Assembly (NCBI GenBank): GCA_023262945.1
Contig: JALQXY010000158.1
Span: 1 to 11,701, forward strand
Length of the DNA stretch: 11,701 bases
Direction of reading: 5' to 3'
From: Rickettsiales bacterium
GTDB lineage: Bacteria > Pseudomonadota > Alphaproteobacteria > Rickettsiales > UBA1997
Part shown: one piece after another, positions 1-6,206 of the stretch
Layout of the letters: each line of letters starts with the position of its first letter
Numbering within the stretch: the stretch's first letter is position 1
Program-made: the position numbers and the translations under genes
The notes under the pieces: generated by a model
What the model was told of the DNA's origin: nothing
The model's database searches: none
What the model saw: the letters and a program-made list of their open reading frames with translations, nothing else

Positions 1-33
1 ACTTTTTTAAAAAATTTTTTTAAAAATTCGTGA

Positions 34-67
34 ATTAGCATAATTATGTCAAAAGTAGCTGGGATCT
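34..67 (+). pseudogene. Possible remnant of PccA linker just before the biotin domain
   Basis: Reading from base 34 in the frame of base 1 gives ISIIMSKVAGIY, which resembles the short linker that precedes the biotin domain in propionyl-CoA carboxylase alpha subunits (pattern of R/K-V-A, a few residues, then M-P-x-K). The match then continues one frame over, starting with the MPKIDK of the biotin-carrier ORF at base 68, so one extra base seems to separate the two halves. An in-frame TGA at 31-33 breaks the reading further upstream. The family pattern is recalled, not aligned, and the stretch is short, so this is a modest-confidence reading. Confidence 0.35.
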
Positions 68-313
68 ATGCCAAAAATTGATAAATATTCTAAACCTAAA
101 AATCTACTATCTCCAATTACGGGAAAAATTATTAGATTTAAGGTAAAAGAAGGTGATGAGGTTCGTGCTGGTCAAGAATTAGTTGTTATTGAGGCCATGA
201 AAATGGAAAATTCTATTAGTACCAACCATGACTTTACTATAGGCAATGTTAAATTTAAAGAAGGTGATTCTGTTGGAACGGGGCAGGTTATTATGGATTT
301 TATTAGTAAGTAA
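68..313 (+). CDS. Biotin/lipoyl attachment domain protein (PccA C-terminal fragment or stand-alone carrier)
   Basis: This 81-residue protein is a single biotinyl domain. The sequence LLSPITGKI opens the domain, GDEV and GDSV mark the two halves of the beta-barrel, and EAMKMEN carries the biotin-accepting lysine between two methionines. Such domains swing a carboxylated biotin between the carboxylase and transcarboxylase parts of acyl-CoA carboxylases. The closest family feel is the C-terminus of propionyl-CoA carboxylase alpha (PccA), which normally is about 650 residues long and ends this way, rather than the longer AccB with its Pro/Ala linker. A TAG lies in frame at 56-58, only nine bases before the ATG, and the Shine-Dalgarno is weak (GGGA, three bases before the ATG). 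It may be a split-off carrier that still works, or the tail of a decaying pccA; the sequence to the left of the window decides this. Confidence 0.7.
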   Translation: MPKIDKYSKPKNLLSPITGKIIRFKVKEGDEVRAGQELVVIEAMKMENSISTNHDFTIGNVKFKEGDSVGTGQVIMDFISK

Positions 314-361
314 GATTTATATTTTTATCTTAGAATTTTAGAGATTAACTTAAGTGACTAT

Positions 362-1204
362 TTAGTTTGTAATTTCTTTTATTGCTTTATTATTGTATTT
401 AAGAAAAATTTTATCGTCGATTCTAAGGTCAATTACCTCTAAATCAATAATTGCTCCAGGTAAAGAATATATATCTATAAGTTTTTTCCAGGCTTTAGAT
501 AGATTATTTTGAGGTAATTTTATGATTAAATTGTTTTCAAATCTGATATCCCAGCGACGATTACCAACCCAGGTGGCGGAGTAAATTTTTTTACTCAATT
601 CCGGTTCAATCGTAAGAAGATTAAATAATGATTTAATATATATATTTGCATTATATCCTGATAGTTGTATCATCTGTGGCAAGTCAATTTCTTCTTGATG
701 TTTTATCATTTTTCCATCTTTGTCTATAATAAACTTTTCTTTTTCATTGTACCAGATAGCAAAAGGCTCAAATTCTTTAATGGTGATATTTAAAATATTC
801 GGCAAGTTGCGATTAATGACAATATCTGTAATCCAAGGTATTTCATTGTTAACTTTGTCGATTATATCTTGAATGTGAATTTGTTGATTACGATCTTCTT
901 GTTTTATTGTTTTTATTATATTAATAATTCTGCTTTTAGATATTCTTTTGTTGCCACTAATGTTAATTTGATAGGGGTAGTCATTAACAAGATTTTTGAT
1001 ACGTAATTTGCTATATATCTTTTGATAAAGATTATTGCCAAACTCTGGGTTAAGAAGACTGTATGTTGTAATTGAGAGTGTAAAAATAATCGCTCCAATT
1101 ATAAATAATTTTATAATTATGGGCAAAAAATTATTATTTATCAGCAATAGCAATCTTCTTGTTATAGGATTTGTAAGCATAAAATCGTATATCCTGTTAC
1201 TCAT
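362..1204 (-). CDS. ftsQ: Cell division protein FtsQ
   Basis: FtsQ is the bitopic inner-membrane protein that links early and late divisome proteins (the FtsQLB complex) at midcell. At 280 residues it has normal family length. It shows a short cytoplasmic N-terminus, one membrane segment at about residues 27-51, and a periplasmic POTRA domain from about residue 78 (INISGNKRISKSRI) to 146, including PWITDIVINRNLPNIL and the family's E-x-x-P-x-A-x-W signature (EFEPFAIWY). The later beta domain has RRWDIRFENN, KLPQNN and IDLRIDDK, all typical of alphaproteobacterial FtsQ. The start codon shares an ATGA with the stop of the DUF2610 gene, which suggests translational coupling. It is the last gene of the minus-strand string and converges on the biotin-carrier ORF. 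The usual neighbours ddl and ftsA are absent here. Confidence 0.9.
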   Translation of the reverse strand: MSNRIYDFMLTNPITRRLLLLINNNFLPIIIKLFIIGAIIFTLSITTYSLLNPEFGNNLYQKIYSKLRIKNLVNDYPYQINISGNKRISKSRIINIIKTIKQEDRNQQIHIQDIIDKVNNEIPWITDIVINRNLPNILNITIKEFEPFAIWYNEKEKFIIDKDGKMIKHQEEIDLPQMIQLSGYNANIYIKSLFNLLTIEPELSKKIYSATWVGNRRWDIRFENNLIIKLPQNNLSKAWKKLIDIYSLPGAIIDLEVIDLRIDDKIFLKYNNKAIKEITN

Positions 1205-2058
1205 TTCTGATATTTTGTATTGTTGTCCTTTGCTGGCAAGGCTGCTTCGGCCTTAGCTTTTTGTGCTGTGCTGTGAGTCGTGTTGCTTTTGCTATAAAAC
1301 GAAAAAGGGGTTTTGACCTCGGATAGATAATTTCCTTGATTGCTGCTTGATTTAATATCTTGCTGAACTTTGTTTTGTTGTAGTTTTTTTTGTTGATCTG
1401 CGTTTTTCTTTAGACTTGATGCGTTTGGATTGAATCTAGCATCGTCTCTTTTGTGTTTTAATGGAGATTGCATTCCTTCATCTGCTATAGGAGCTTCACC
1501 TTTTTTGCGTTTTGGTTTTAGAGCGCCATTTTCTTCTATCATTGTTGGATTTTGAGGTTTAAATGATTTTTCGCCAGGGTCGCTGCCAGCATTTTCAGGA
1601 TGGTTGGCGCTATATTTTTCGCGCAATATTTGCTCTTGTTTTAAAGGGTTTGCTCCTTGTTCAATTACGGTGGATCCTTTTTGCATTTTAGAGGTTTTGG
1701 CAGGTTTGGTTGTTTTGTCGTCCCCTACATCATCTTCATCATCTTCGCTATCTTCATCATTTTTTGCTGAAAGTGCACTACCTTGACTGAAGTCACTAGC
1801 AAGACTTTCACTCAAATTTAGTTGATCAATTACGTAGGAGCATAAATCATCAAAAGGAACTTTATTTTTCTCGGCAATGGAAGCTATGTCCTTGAATGCA
1901 TCCATAATGTCTTGAGGAATTTTTCCTAGATAATTTTTTGCCAACCATTTGCTTTGAAAGGCTAAAGGATGGGCGCCTTTGTTAGGTTGCCCTATATATA
2001 GAGTAAAGGGACGTTTTTGACCATTAAAATCACATTGAGCTGTAAATTTTTTAACCAT
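1201..2058 (-). CDS. DUF2610 domain protein with long disordered charged tail
   Basis: Residues 1 to about 80 match the DUF2610 family that I know from Rickettsia and relatives: it opens MVKKFTAQCDFNGQKRPFTL, followed by YIGQPNKGAHPLAFQSKWLA, then an amphipathic helical part (IPQDIMDAFKDIASIAEKN, VPFDDLCSYVIDQL). The function of this domain is unknown. Family members I recall are little longer than this domain, whereas here about 200 more residues follow. They are low-complexity and probably disordered: an acidic run at about 100-114 (NDEDSEDDEDD), then Lys/Pro/Gln/Asn-rich sequence with basic clusters such as KPKRKKGE and PLKHKRDD, and a C-terminus rich in Ala, Lys, Ser and Thr. There is no signal peptide and no membrane segment. 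It lies three bases after the cysQ-like gene and overlaps ftsQ by four bases. A role in division, or as a secreted effector, would be speculation. Confidence 0.75.
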   Translation of the reverse strand: MVKKFTAQCDFNGQKRPFTLYIGQPNKGAHPLAFQSKWLAKNYLGKIPQDIMDAFKDIASIAEKNKVPFDDLCSYVIDQLNLSESLASDFSQGSALSAKNDEDSEDDEDDVGDDKTTKPAKTSKMQKGSTVIEQGANPLKQEQILREKYSANHPENAGSDPGEKSFKPQNPTMIEENGALKPKRKKGEAPIADEGMQSPLKHKRDDARFNPNASSLKKNADQQKKLQQNKVQQDIKSSSNQGNYLSEVKTPFSFYSKSNTTHSTAQKAKAEAALPAKDNNTKYQK

Positions 2059-2061
2059 AAA

Positions 2062-2907
2062 TTAAGAAATAATAAAGCCAGAATTTAGATAATTTTCTTT
2101 GCCATAATTCAAATCATGGCCAATGTTGAATAAATTATTATTCTTGCTGATGGTTTTAATTCTAAAATTAATCAATTCAACTAAACTATGACCAGCTGCT
2201 ATATCCCATTCCATAGTTTGATTAAAATGAATATATATATCACTATTTCCTTGCAAAAGATCAAAAAACTTAACTGCTGAAGAAAGTTTTTTAACTTGAT
2301 ATTTTTCGATATATTTAGAATAATATTGAGTAATGAAATTTTCTATATCTTTATCCGAAGATCTTTTACTGGTAATTAAGGTTAGTTTATTTTCTAAATT
2401 TGATCTATCTGATATTTTTTGAGGTATCAATTTTGATAAATCATCTTTTGATGATAAGTAATTAGTTAATTTATCTAGTAAATTATCATATTTTATAATA
2501 TTTTGATTTTCGTCATTATAAAATATTTTGCCATTTTCAAATATCGGCGCGTAAATTAGTCCAAATAAAGGCTTTTTGTTGCCAATCAATGCAATATTAA
2601 TTGAAAATTGATCACTATTATTGACATATCCCGCGGTGCCATCTATAGGATCAATTAAAAAGAAATATTCGCCATTGATGCTAAGCTTACTTTTTTCTTC
2701 GCATATTATTGGAATTTGAGGAAATAACTTTCCTAGCTGATTATAGATAAAATCGCTAATAGCAATATCCGCAGAGCTAACGTCGCTATTGTCAGATTTT
2801 TTATTTATAGTGAAGTTTCTGCTATAGAAAAAATTCTTAGCAATTTCCCCAGCTTCCAAACTGATCTTAACTATATTATTGATTTGATTTTTTGTAAAAA
2901 AAGACAA
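2062..2907 (-). CDS. cysQ: Inositol-monophosphatase family phosphatase, CysQ-like 3'(2'),5'-bisphosphate nucleotidase
   Basis: This is a magnesium-dependent phosphatase of the FIG/IMPase superfamily. CysQ proteins convert 3'-phosphoadenosine 5'-phosphate to AMP. The metal-binding motifs are present in order: SDVSSADIA (about 41-49), IICEE (E70, E71), the hallmark LIDPIDGTAGYV (D86, D89) followed by FSINIALIGNKKPLFGLIYA, and near the C-terminus MEWDIAAGHSLVE with the third aspartate. The length of 281 residues suits the family, although some loops are lysine/asparagine-rich. The start is a TTG, because the frame has a TAA nine bases further upstream and no nearby ATG. It begins two bases after the carbonic anhydrase stop and ends three bases before the DUF2610 gene. 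No sulfate-assimilation gene is nearby, so PAP removal (for example after acyl-carrier-protein phosphopantetheine transfer) is one plausible role; IMPase or SuhB-like activity is the alternative. Confidence 0.8.
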   Translation of the reverse strand: MSFFTKNQINNIVKISLEAGEIAKNFFYSRNFTINKKSDNSDVSSADIAISDFIYNQLGKLFPQIPIICEEKSKLSINGEYFFLIDPIDGTAGYVNNSDQFSINIALIGNKKPLFGLIYAPIFENGKIFYNDENQNIIKYDNLLDKLTNYLSSKDDLSKLIPQKISDRSNLENKLTLITSKRSSDKDIENFITQYYSKYIEKYQVKKLSSAVKFFDLLQGNSDIYIHFNQTMEWDIAAGHSLVELINFRIKTISKNNNLFNIGHDLNYGKENYLNSGFIIS

Positions 2908-2909
2908 GG

Positions 2910-3458
2910 TTAATTAAAAGTTTTATATTCGCTTGCCAATTCAAAATAATTATCGGCTGATATTTTTATATAATTCACTTCCTCCTGACTAAGGTCACGA
3001 AAATATCTTGCTGGATTTCCAGCCCATATTTGTCCTGATTTTACGACTTTGCCTGGAGTTAAAACTGCGCCTGCTGCGAGCATTCCGTATTCTTCAACTA
3101 TTGCTAAATCCATTATAATAGAACCCATGCCAATAAAAGAATTGCTATGAATAGTACAGGCGTGAATTATGGCACTATGTCCAACTGTAACATTATCACC
3201 AATTCTAACGGGAGCTCCTTCGCTTCCAGTTTTATTTTGTGCATGATTAGGTCTAGTTCCATGAATAACGCAGTTATCTTGAATATTTGTGTTATTGCCA
3301 ATGACAATTTTGGTTACATCGCCGCGTATCGTGCATCCATACCATATGCCAGAATTATCTCCAATTTCAACATCTCCAGAGATAATGGCATTATGAGCGA
3401 TAAATGCTAGATTAGAGATTTTGGGCATAATATTACGATAGGGTATGATATTTTTCAT
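2910..3458 (-). CDS. Gamma carbonic anhydrase family protein (left-handed beta-helix)
   Basis: The 182-residue protein is built of hexapeptide repeats (for example AIISGDVEIGDNSGIWYG, VRIGDNVTVGHSAIIHA) that form a trimeric left-handed beta-helix, followed by a C-terminal helix. The three zinc-binding histidines expected for the gamma class are all there: H66 (CVIHG), H94 and H99 (VGHSAIIHA). R45, D47 and Q60, which are conserved around the site, are also kept. It belongs to the YrdA/PaaY/CaiE group, whose members hydrate CO2 to bicarbonate in some cases and lack measurable activity in others. With an intact metal site, carbonic anhydrase activity is a reasonable but unproven call. It starts six bases after the Dgt-like stop and ends two bases before the cysQ-like start, so it is probably co-transcribed with them. 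Confidence 0.88.
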   Translation of the reverse strand: MKNIIPYRNIMPKISNLAFIAHNAIISGDVEIGDNSGIWYGCTIRGDVTKIVIGNNTNIQDNCVIHGTRPNHAQNKTGSEGAPVRIGDNVTVGHSAIIHACTIHSNSFIGMGSIIMDLAIVEEYGMLAAGAVLTPGKVVKSGQIWAGNPARYFRDLSQEEVNYIKISADNYFELASEYKTFN

Positions 3459-3464
3459 AAAATT

Positions 3465-4619
3465 TTAAATCATTTCATATTCTTTAATTGCAAAACGATC
3501 AGTCATGCCAGCAATATAATCGGAGATAAAAATTGCCAATGTTGTTTTATCTAGTTTTTCTAAATTTATATCCATTTTTTCTTTTGGCAGACAGTTTGGG
3601 TATTTCATGTAAAAATCAAATAAATTACTGATAATTTTATTTGCTTGCGCTGTCATGCGATTTACTGTGGAATGGCGATACATATTGCTCATTAAAAAGT
3701 TTTTTACAGTTTTGTGAGCATTCTCCATCTCGTCACTAAATTCAACTAATTGCTTTTTACAATTCCTTACATCGTCTTGATTGGCAATTTTAAAGTCTAC
3801 TATATTTTGTTTAGTTTTACTGATAACATCAACTACCATGGCAAGAGTGATTTGCTTTTTAGCTTCTCCAACCAACATTTCATGTCTTATTTTTGGATTG
3901 TTGTCCACGATATTTTGATAAATTTTGCCAATAATTGGCAAGTCAAATAAATCTTCAATGTCAAATAAATTGGCGCGTAAACCATCTTCAATATCGTGAT
4001 TATTGTAAGCTATGTCATCAGAAATTGCCGAAATCTGAGATTCGAGTGAAGAGTATCTTTTGAGGTCAAGGCTATATTTTTCATTATAATCATAAATATA
4101 GCGATCAGTTTTTATATTTTTAGCAAGTGGTCCATTATGCTTAACTACGCCTTCAAGCATTTCCCAAGATAAATTAAGTCCCTCAAATTCAATAAATCTG
4201 GTTTCAATTTTGGTAATAATTTTTAGAGTATGAGCGTTATGGGCAAATCCTCCATAATTCTTCATTTTTAAATTAAGAGCCTCTTCTCCAGCATGGCCAA
4301 AGGGCGGATGCCCTAAATCGTGAGCTAAAGAAACGATTTCCGCCAAATCTTTGTTCACTTTTAATGCGCCAGCAATCCATCTTGCAATCTGGGCAACTTC
4401 CAAAGAATGAGTGAGTCTTGTGCGATAATGATCTCCTTGATGATTAACAAATACTTGAGTTTTGTATTGCAGGCGACGAAAAGCGGAGGAATTTATGATG
4501 CGATCACGATCGCGACCAAAAACCGAGCGATGCCTTGAATCGTCGTAGTTTTCTTGATAATGACGGCCGCGTGATTTGTTTTCATTGACGGCATAATTTG
4601 CTAGTTCAAAATCAATCAT
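3465..4619 (-). CDS. dgt: Deoxyguanosinetriphosphate triphosphohydrolase-like protein (HD domain)
   Basis: An HD-superfamily dNTP triphosphohydrolase that would cleave dGTP or related dNTPs to the nucleoside and triphosphate. At 384 residues it matches the shorter dGTPase-like type common in alphaproteobacteria, not the roughly 500-residue enterobacterial Dgt. Residues 28-50 carry the family N-terminus (SRHRSVFGRDRDRI, then FRRLQYKTQVF). The metal-binding HD motif is complete: H71 in RTRLTHSLEVAQIAR, H100-D101 in SLAHDLGHPPFGHAGEEAL, and the second aspartate in SAISDDIAYNNHDIEDGLR. The C-terminal part ends with FISDYIAGMTDRFA, also typical. It lies 33 bases after kbl and six bases before the carbonic anhydrase. 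No clear Shine-Dalgarno precedes the ATG. Confidence 0.92.
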   Translation of the reverse strand: MIDFELANYAVNENKSRGRHYQENYDDSRHRSVFGRDRDRIINSSAFRRLQYKTQVFVNHQGDHYRTRLTHSLEVAQIARWIAGALKVNKDLAEIVSLAHDLGHPPFGHAGEEALNLKMKNYGGFAHNAHTLKIITKIETRFIEFEGLNLSWEMLEGVVKHNGPLAKNIKTDRYIYDYNEKYSLDLKRYSSLESQISAISDDIAYNNHDIEDGLRANLFDIEDLFDLPIIGKIYQNIVDNNPKIRHEMLVGEAKKQITLAMVVDVISKTKQNIVDFKIANQDDVRNCKKQLVEFSDEMENAHKTVKNFLMSNMYRHSTVNRMTAQANKIISNLFDFYMKYPNCLPKEKMDINLEKLDKTTLAIFISDYIAGMTDRFAIKEYEMI

Positions 4620-4652
4620 AATATGATTTTATTTTTAAGTTCAAGTTTAAAT

Positions 4653-5861
4653 TTAAATCACCCCTAAAGCTTTGCCAACTTTTTTAAAAGACGATATAGC
4701 TTTTTCTAGATGATGTTGCTCATGAGCGGCTGAAATCTGCACTCTTATCCTTGCCTCATTTTTAGGAACTACTGGATAAGAAAAAGCAATAACATAGATC
4801 CCCTGCTCTTCAATCATTTTTGTTGCAAAGTAACTGGCCAATTTGGCGTCGCCAAGCATAACTGGAATTACAGGATGAGTGGCTTTCTCGTCGCGTAAAT
4901 TAAAACCAGCTTTAAGCATTTCTTGACGAAAATATTGAGTATTATGTGCCAATTTTTCGATTAGATCATTTGAATCTTCAATTTTATTAATAATTTCAAT
5001 TGAAGTGGCTGCCGTAACGGGTGATATATTGTTAGAAAATAGATAGGGGCGAGCCTTGTTGCGTAATTTGTCGATAATCTCTTTTTTTGCAGCAATAAAG
5101 CCGCCAGCTGTTCCTCCTAAGGCCTTTCCTAAGGTAGAGGTTAAAATATCAATTCTACCTTCTACGCCAAAATATTCGGCGGTGCCACGACCATTAGCGC
5201 CAATAAATCCAGTAGCATGGCAATCATCAACCAATAATAATGATTGATATTTTTCAGCTAAATTGCAAATCTCATCTAATTTGGCAATGTCGCCATCCAT
5301 TGAGAAAACGCCGTCGGTTACAATGACTTTATTCTTGCTGTCTTTTGCTTCTTGTAATTTTTGCTCGAGATCGCTCATATCGTCAAATTTATAGAAGAAA
5401 CGCTTGGCTTTACATAACCTAATTCCATCAATAAGGCTGGCATGATTTAAATCGGCAGAAATTATAGCATCATCTTTGTTAAAAAGCGCTGCAAACACGC
5501 CATTATTGGCGGCAAAGCAAGAAGAAAAGCTGATAACATCTTCATATCCTAAGAAACTAGCTAATCTTTGTTCAAACATTTTATGAATATCTTGAGTGCC
5601 ACAAATAAATCTTACCGATGCAGTGCCAAGACCATAATTATCCAAAGATCTTTTGCCAATTTCTATTAAGTCTTTGTTGTTAGCCAGGCCAAGATAATTG
5701 TTAGCGCAAAAATTTATAACTTTTTTTTGAGTTTCTGCGTGAAATATTTCAATATCAGCTTGTTGCTGACTAGTAATTTGATATTCATTCTTGTATAAAC
5801 CTTCCTTTTTAAGGTTTGAAATTTCAGATTTGAGTTCGTTTAAGAAGTTATCAGTAATCAT
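4653..5861 (-). CDS. kbl: 2-amino-3-ketobutyrate CoA ligase (glycine C-acetyltransferase)
   Basis: A PLP-dependent alpha-oxoamine synthase that cleaves 2-amino-3-ketobutyrate with CoA to glycine and acetyl-CoA, the second step of threonine breakdown by way of threonine dehydrogenase. The 402-residue length equals that of E. coli Kbl and the sequence follows it closely: TSQQQADI, NFCANNYLGLAN (residues 50-61), SVRFICGTQDIHK, NHASLIDGIRLCKAKR, TDGVFSMDGDIA, VDDCHATGF (D212 and H215), and the PLP-binding lysine K246 in STLGKALGG. These Kbl-specific motifs argue against 5-aminolevulinate synthase, serine palmitoyltransferase or BioF from the same family. It is the first gene of the minus-strand string and its promoter should lie in the intergenic region to its right. 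The usual partner tdh is not next to it. Confidence 0.94.
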   Translation of the reverse strand: MITDNFLNELKSEISNLKKEGLYKNEYQITSQQQADIEIFHAETQKKVINFCANNYLGLANNKDLIEIGKRSLDNYGLGTASVRFICGTQDIHKMFEQRLASFLGYEDVISFSSCFAANNGVFAALFNKDDAIISADLNHASLIDGIRLCKAKRFFYKFDDMSDLEQKLQEAKDSKNKVIVTDGVFSMDGDIAKLDEICNLAEKYQSLLLVDDCHATGFIGANGRGTAEYFGVEGRIDILTSTLGKALGGTAGGFIAAKKEIIDKLRNKARPYLFSNNISPVTAATSIEIINKIEDSNDLIEKLAHNTQYFRQEMLKAGFNLRDEKATHPVIPVMLGDAKLASYFATKMIEEQGIYVIAFSYPVVPKNEARIRVQISAAHEQHHLEKAISSFKKVGKALGVI

Positions 5862-5894
5862 ATTATTAAATCGTAAATTTAAAAAGAAAAATCC

Positions 5895-5918
5895 TTTATA
5901 GTACTATTGTTATACCAA
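5895..5918 (-). promoter_or_regulatory. Weak candidate promoter for the kbl string
   Basis: On the minus strand a TATAAA (5900-5895) could be the -10 element for kbl, about 35 bases before its ATG. The left terminal repeat contributes a TTGGTA (5918-5913), but the spacer is only 12 bases, too short for a standard sigma70 pair. This stretch is simply the best candidate in the kbl leader and remains doubtful. Confidence 0.2.
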
Positions 5919-5932
5919 TTCCCACCTAAAAA
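5912..5932 (+). repeat. Left terminal inverted repeat (21 bp)
   Basis: The left arm begins ATACCAATT and ends CTAAAAA. It differs from the reverse complement of the right arm only at 5921 and 5925 (C in place of T at both). Confidence 0.6.
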
Positions 5933-5993
5933 ACATATGTAAAAACTAAACAATCTGACTTTATCTTTTTGGCTAAAAGTTATAAAAAGCCTT

Positions 5994-6015
5994 AAGCCCT
6001 ATAGGTATAGGACTT
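5994..6015. repeat. Central near-perfect palindrome of the MITE-like element
   Basis: AAGCCCTATA is mirrored by TATAGGACTT around a GG centre. Nine of ten arm positions pair as DNA, and the tenth becomes a G-U pair in a minus-strand transcript. Its midpoint (about 6004) lies within a few bases of the midpoint of the terminal repeats (about 5998), as expected for the tip of a long hairpin element. Confidence 0.5.
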
Positions 6016-6063
6016 GCATTTTTTACAATTTTTGTCTCAAAAAATATTTTGTCATATTGTTCA

Positions 6064-6084
6064 TTTTTAGATGGAAATTGGTAT
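6064..6084 (-). repeat. Right terminal inverted repeat (21 bp)
   Basis: The right arm, read on the plus strand, begins TTTTTAGATGG and ends AATTGGTAT. It pairs with 5912-5932 at 19 of 21 positions and contains the putative -35 box TTGGTA of the thiL promoter. Confidence 0.6.
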
Positions 6085-6106
6085 TATTTGCTATTCTTTG
6101 TATAAT
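6078..6106 (+). promoter_or_regulatory. Sigma70-type promoter for thiL-RDD-lpxC
   Basis: A perfect TATAAT at 6101-6106 is preceded by TTGGTA at 6078-6083 (four of six bases of TTGACA) with an ideal 17-base spacer. Transcription would start near 6113, leaving a leader of roughly 95 bases before the thiL ATG. In sequence this AT-rich chance matches to TATAAT are common, but the ideal spacing and location between divergent genes support it. The -35 box lies inside the right terminal repeat of the MITE-like element. Confidence 0.5.
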
Positions 6107-6162
6107 TGATTTTTTGATTGAAGCAAATTATTTTTTTGCTAATCTTTTATCTAAAAAATCAA
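6106..6162 (+). other. Imperfect stem-loop in the thiL leader
   Basis: TTGATTTTTTGATT (6106-6119) and AGCAAA (6122-6127) can pair with TTTGCT-AATC (6135-6144) and AAAAAATCAA (6153-6162), leaving a small bulge, an internal asymmetric loop of about eight bases and an apical loop of about seven. The stem is almost all A-T. It would lie at the start of the thiL transcript. It lacks the conserved bases of a TPP riboswitch and has no downstream uridine run that would make it a standard terminator. Confidence 0.35.
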
Positions 6163-6206
6163 ATCATTTTTAATAGGGCATTTTAATAGCGCAAAGATTT
6201 TAATCC

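Larger units (their letters stand above)
5912..6084. mobile_element. MITE-like inverted-repeat element without coding capacity
   Basis: The ends form an inverted repeat: 5912-5932 (ATACCAATTCCCACCTAAAAA) matches the reverse complement of 6064-6084 at 19 of 21 positions. The outermost bases can be read as TA-CC ... GG-TA (5913-5914 and 6082-6083), compatible with the TA duplication left by IS630/Tc1-type transposases. Internal sequence shows weaker mirrored similarity, and a near-palindrome sits close to the centre, so the transcript could fold into one long imperfect hairpin. No reading frame of note lies inside. The size of about 173 bases and the lack of a transposase fit a miniature inverted-repeat element. 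No second copy exists in the window, so mobility is inferred. Confidence 0.5.

Noticed and set aside
31..33. TGA read as tryptophan (alternative genetic code), which would extend the left-edge reading frame
   Set aside because: The DUF2610 gene ends in TGA exactly at the ftsQ overlap, and tryptophan positions in the other genes use TGG, so the standard bacterial code fits.
311..332. TAAGAT ... ATCTTA hairpin between the convergent biotin-carrier ORF and ftsQ, possible two-way terminator
   Set aside because: The stem has only six pairs, one of them G-C, and no uridine run follows directly on either strand; such repeats are expected by chance in DNA this rich in A and T.
1604..1786. Plus-strand open frame opposite the DUF2610 gene, and similar antisense frames elsewhere
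   Set aside because: They lie entirely inside well-supported genes on the other strand, have low-complexity Ser/Cys-rich products and resemble no family.
6107..6206. TPP riboswitch in the thiL leader
   Set aside because: The leader lacks the conserved CTGAGA-type core and the second conserved helix region of the THI element; it is only an A-T-rich stem.
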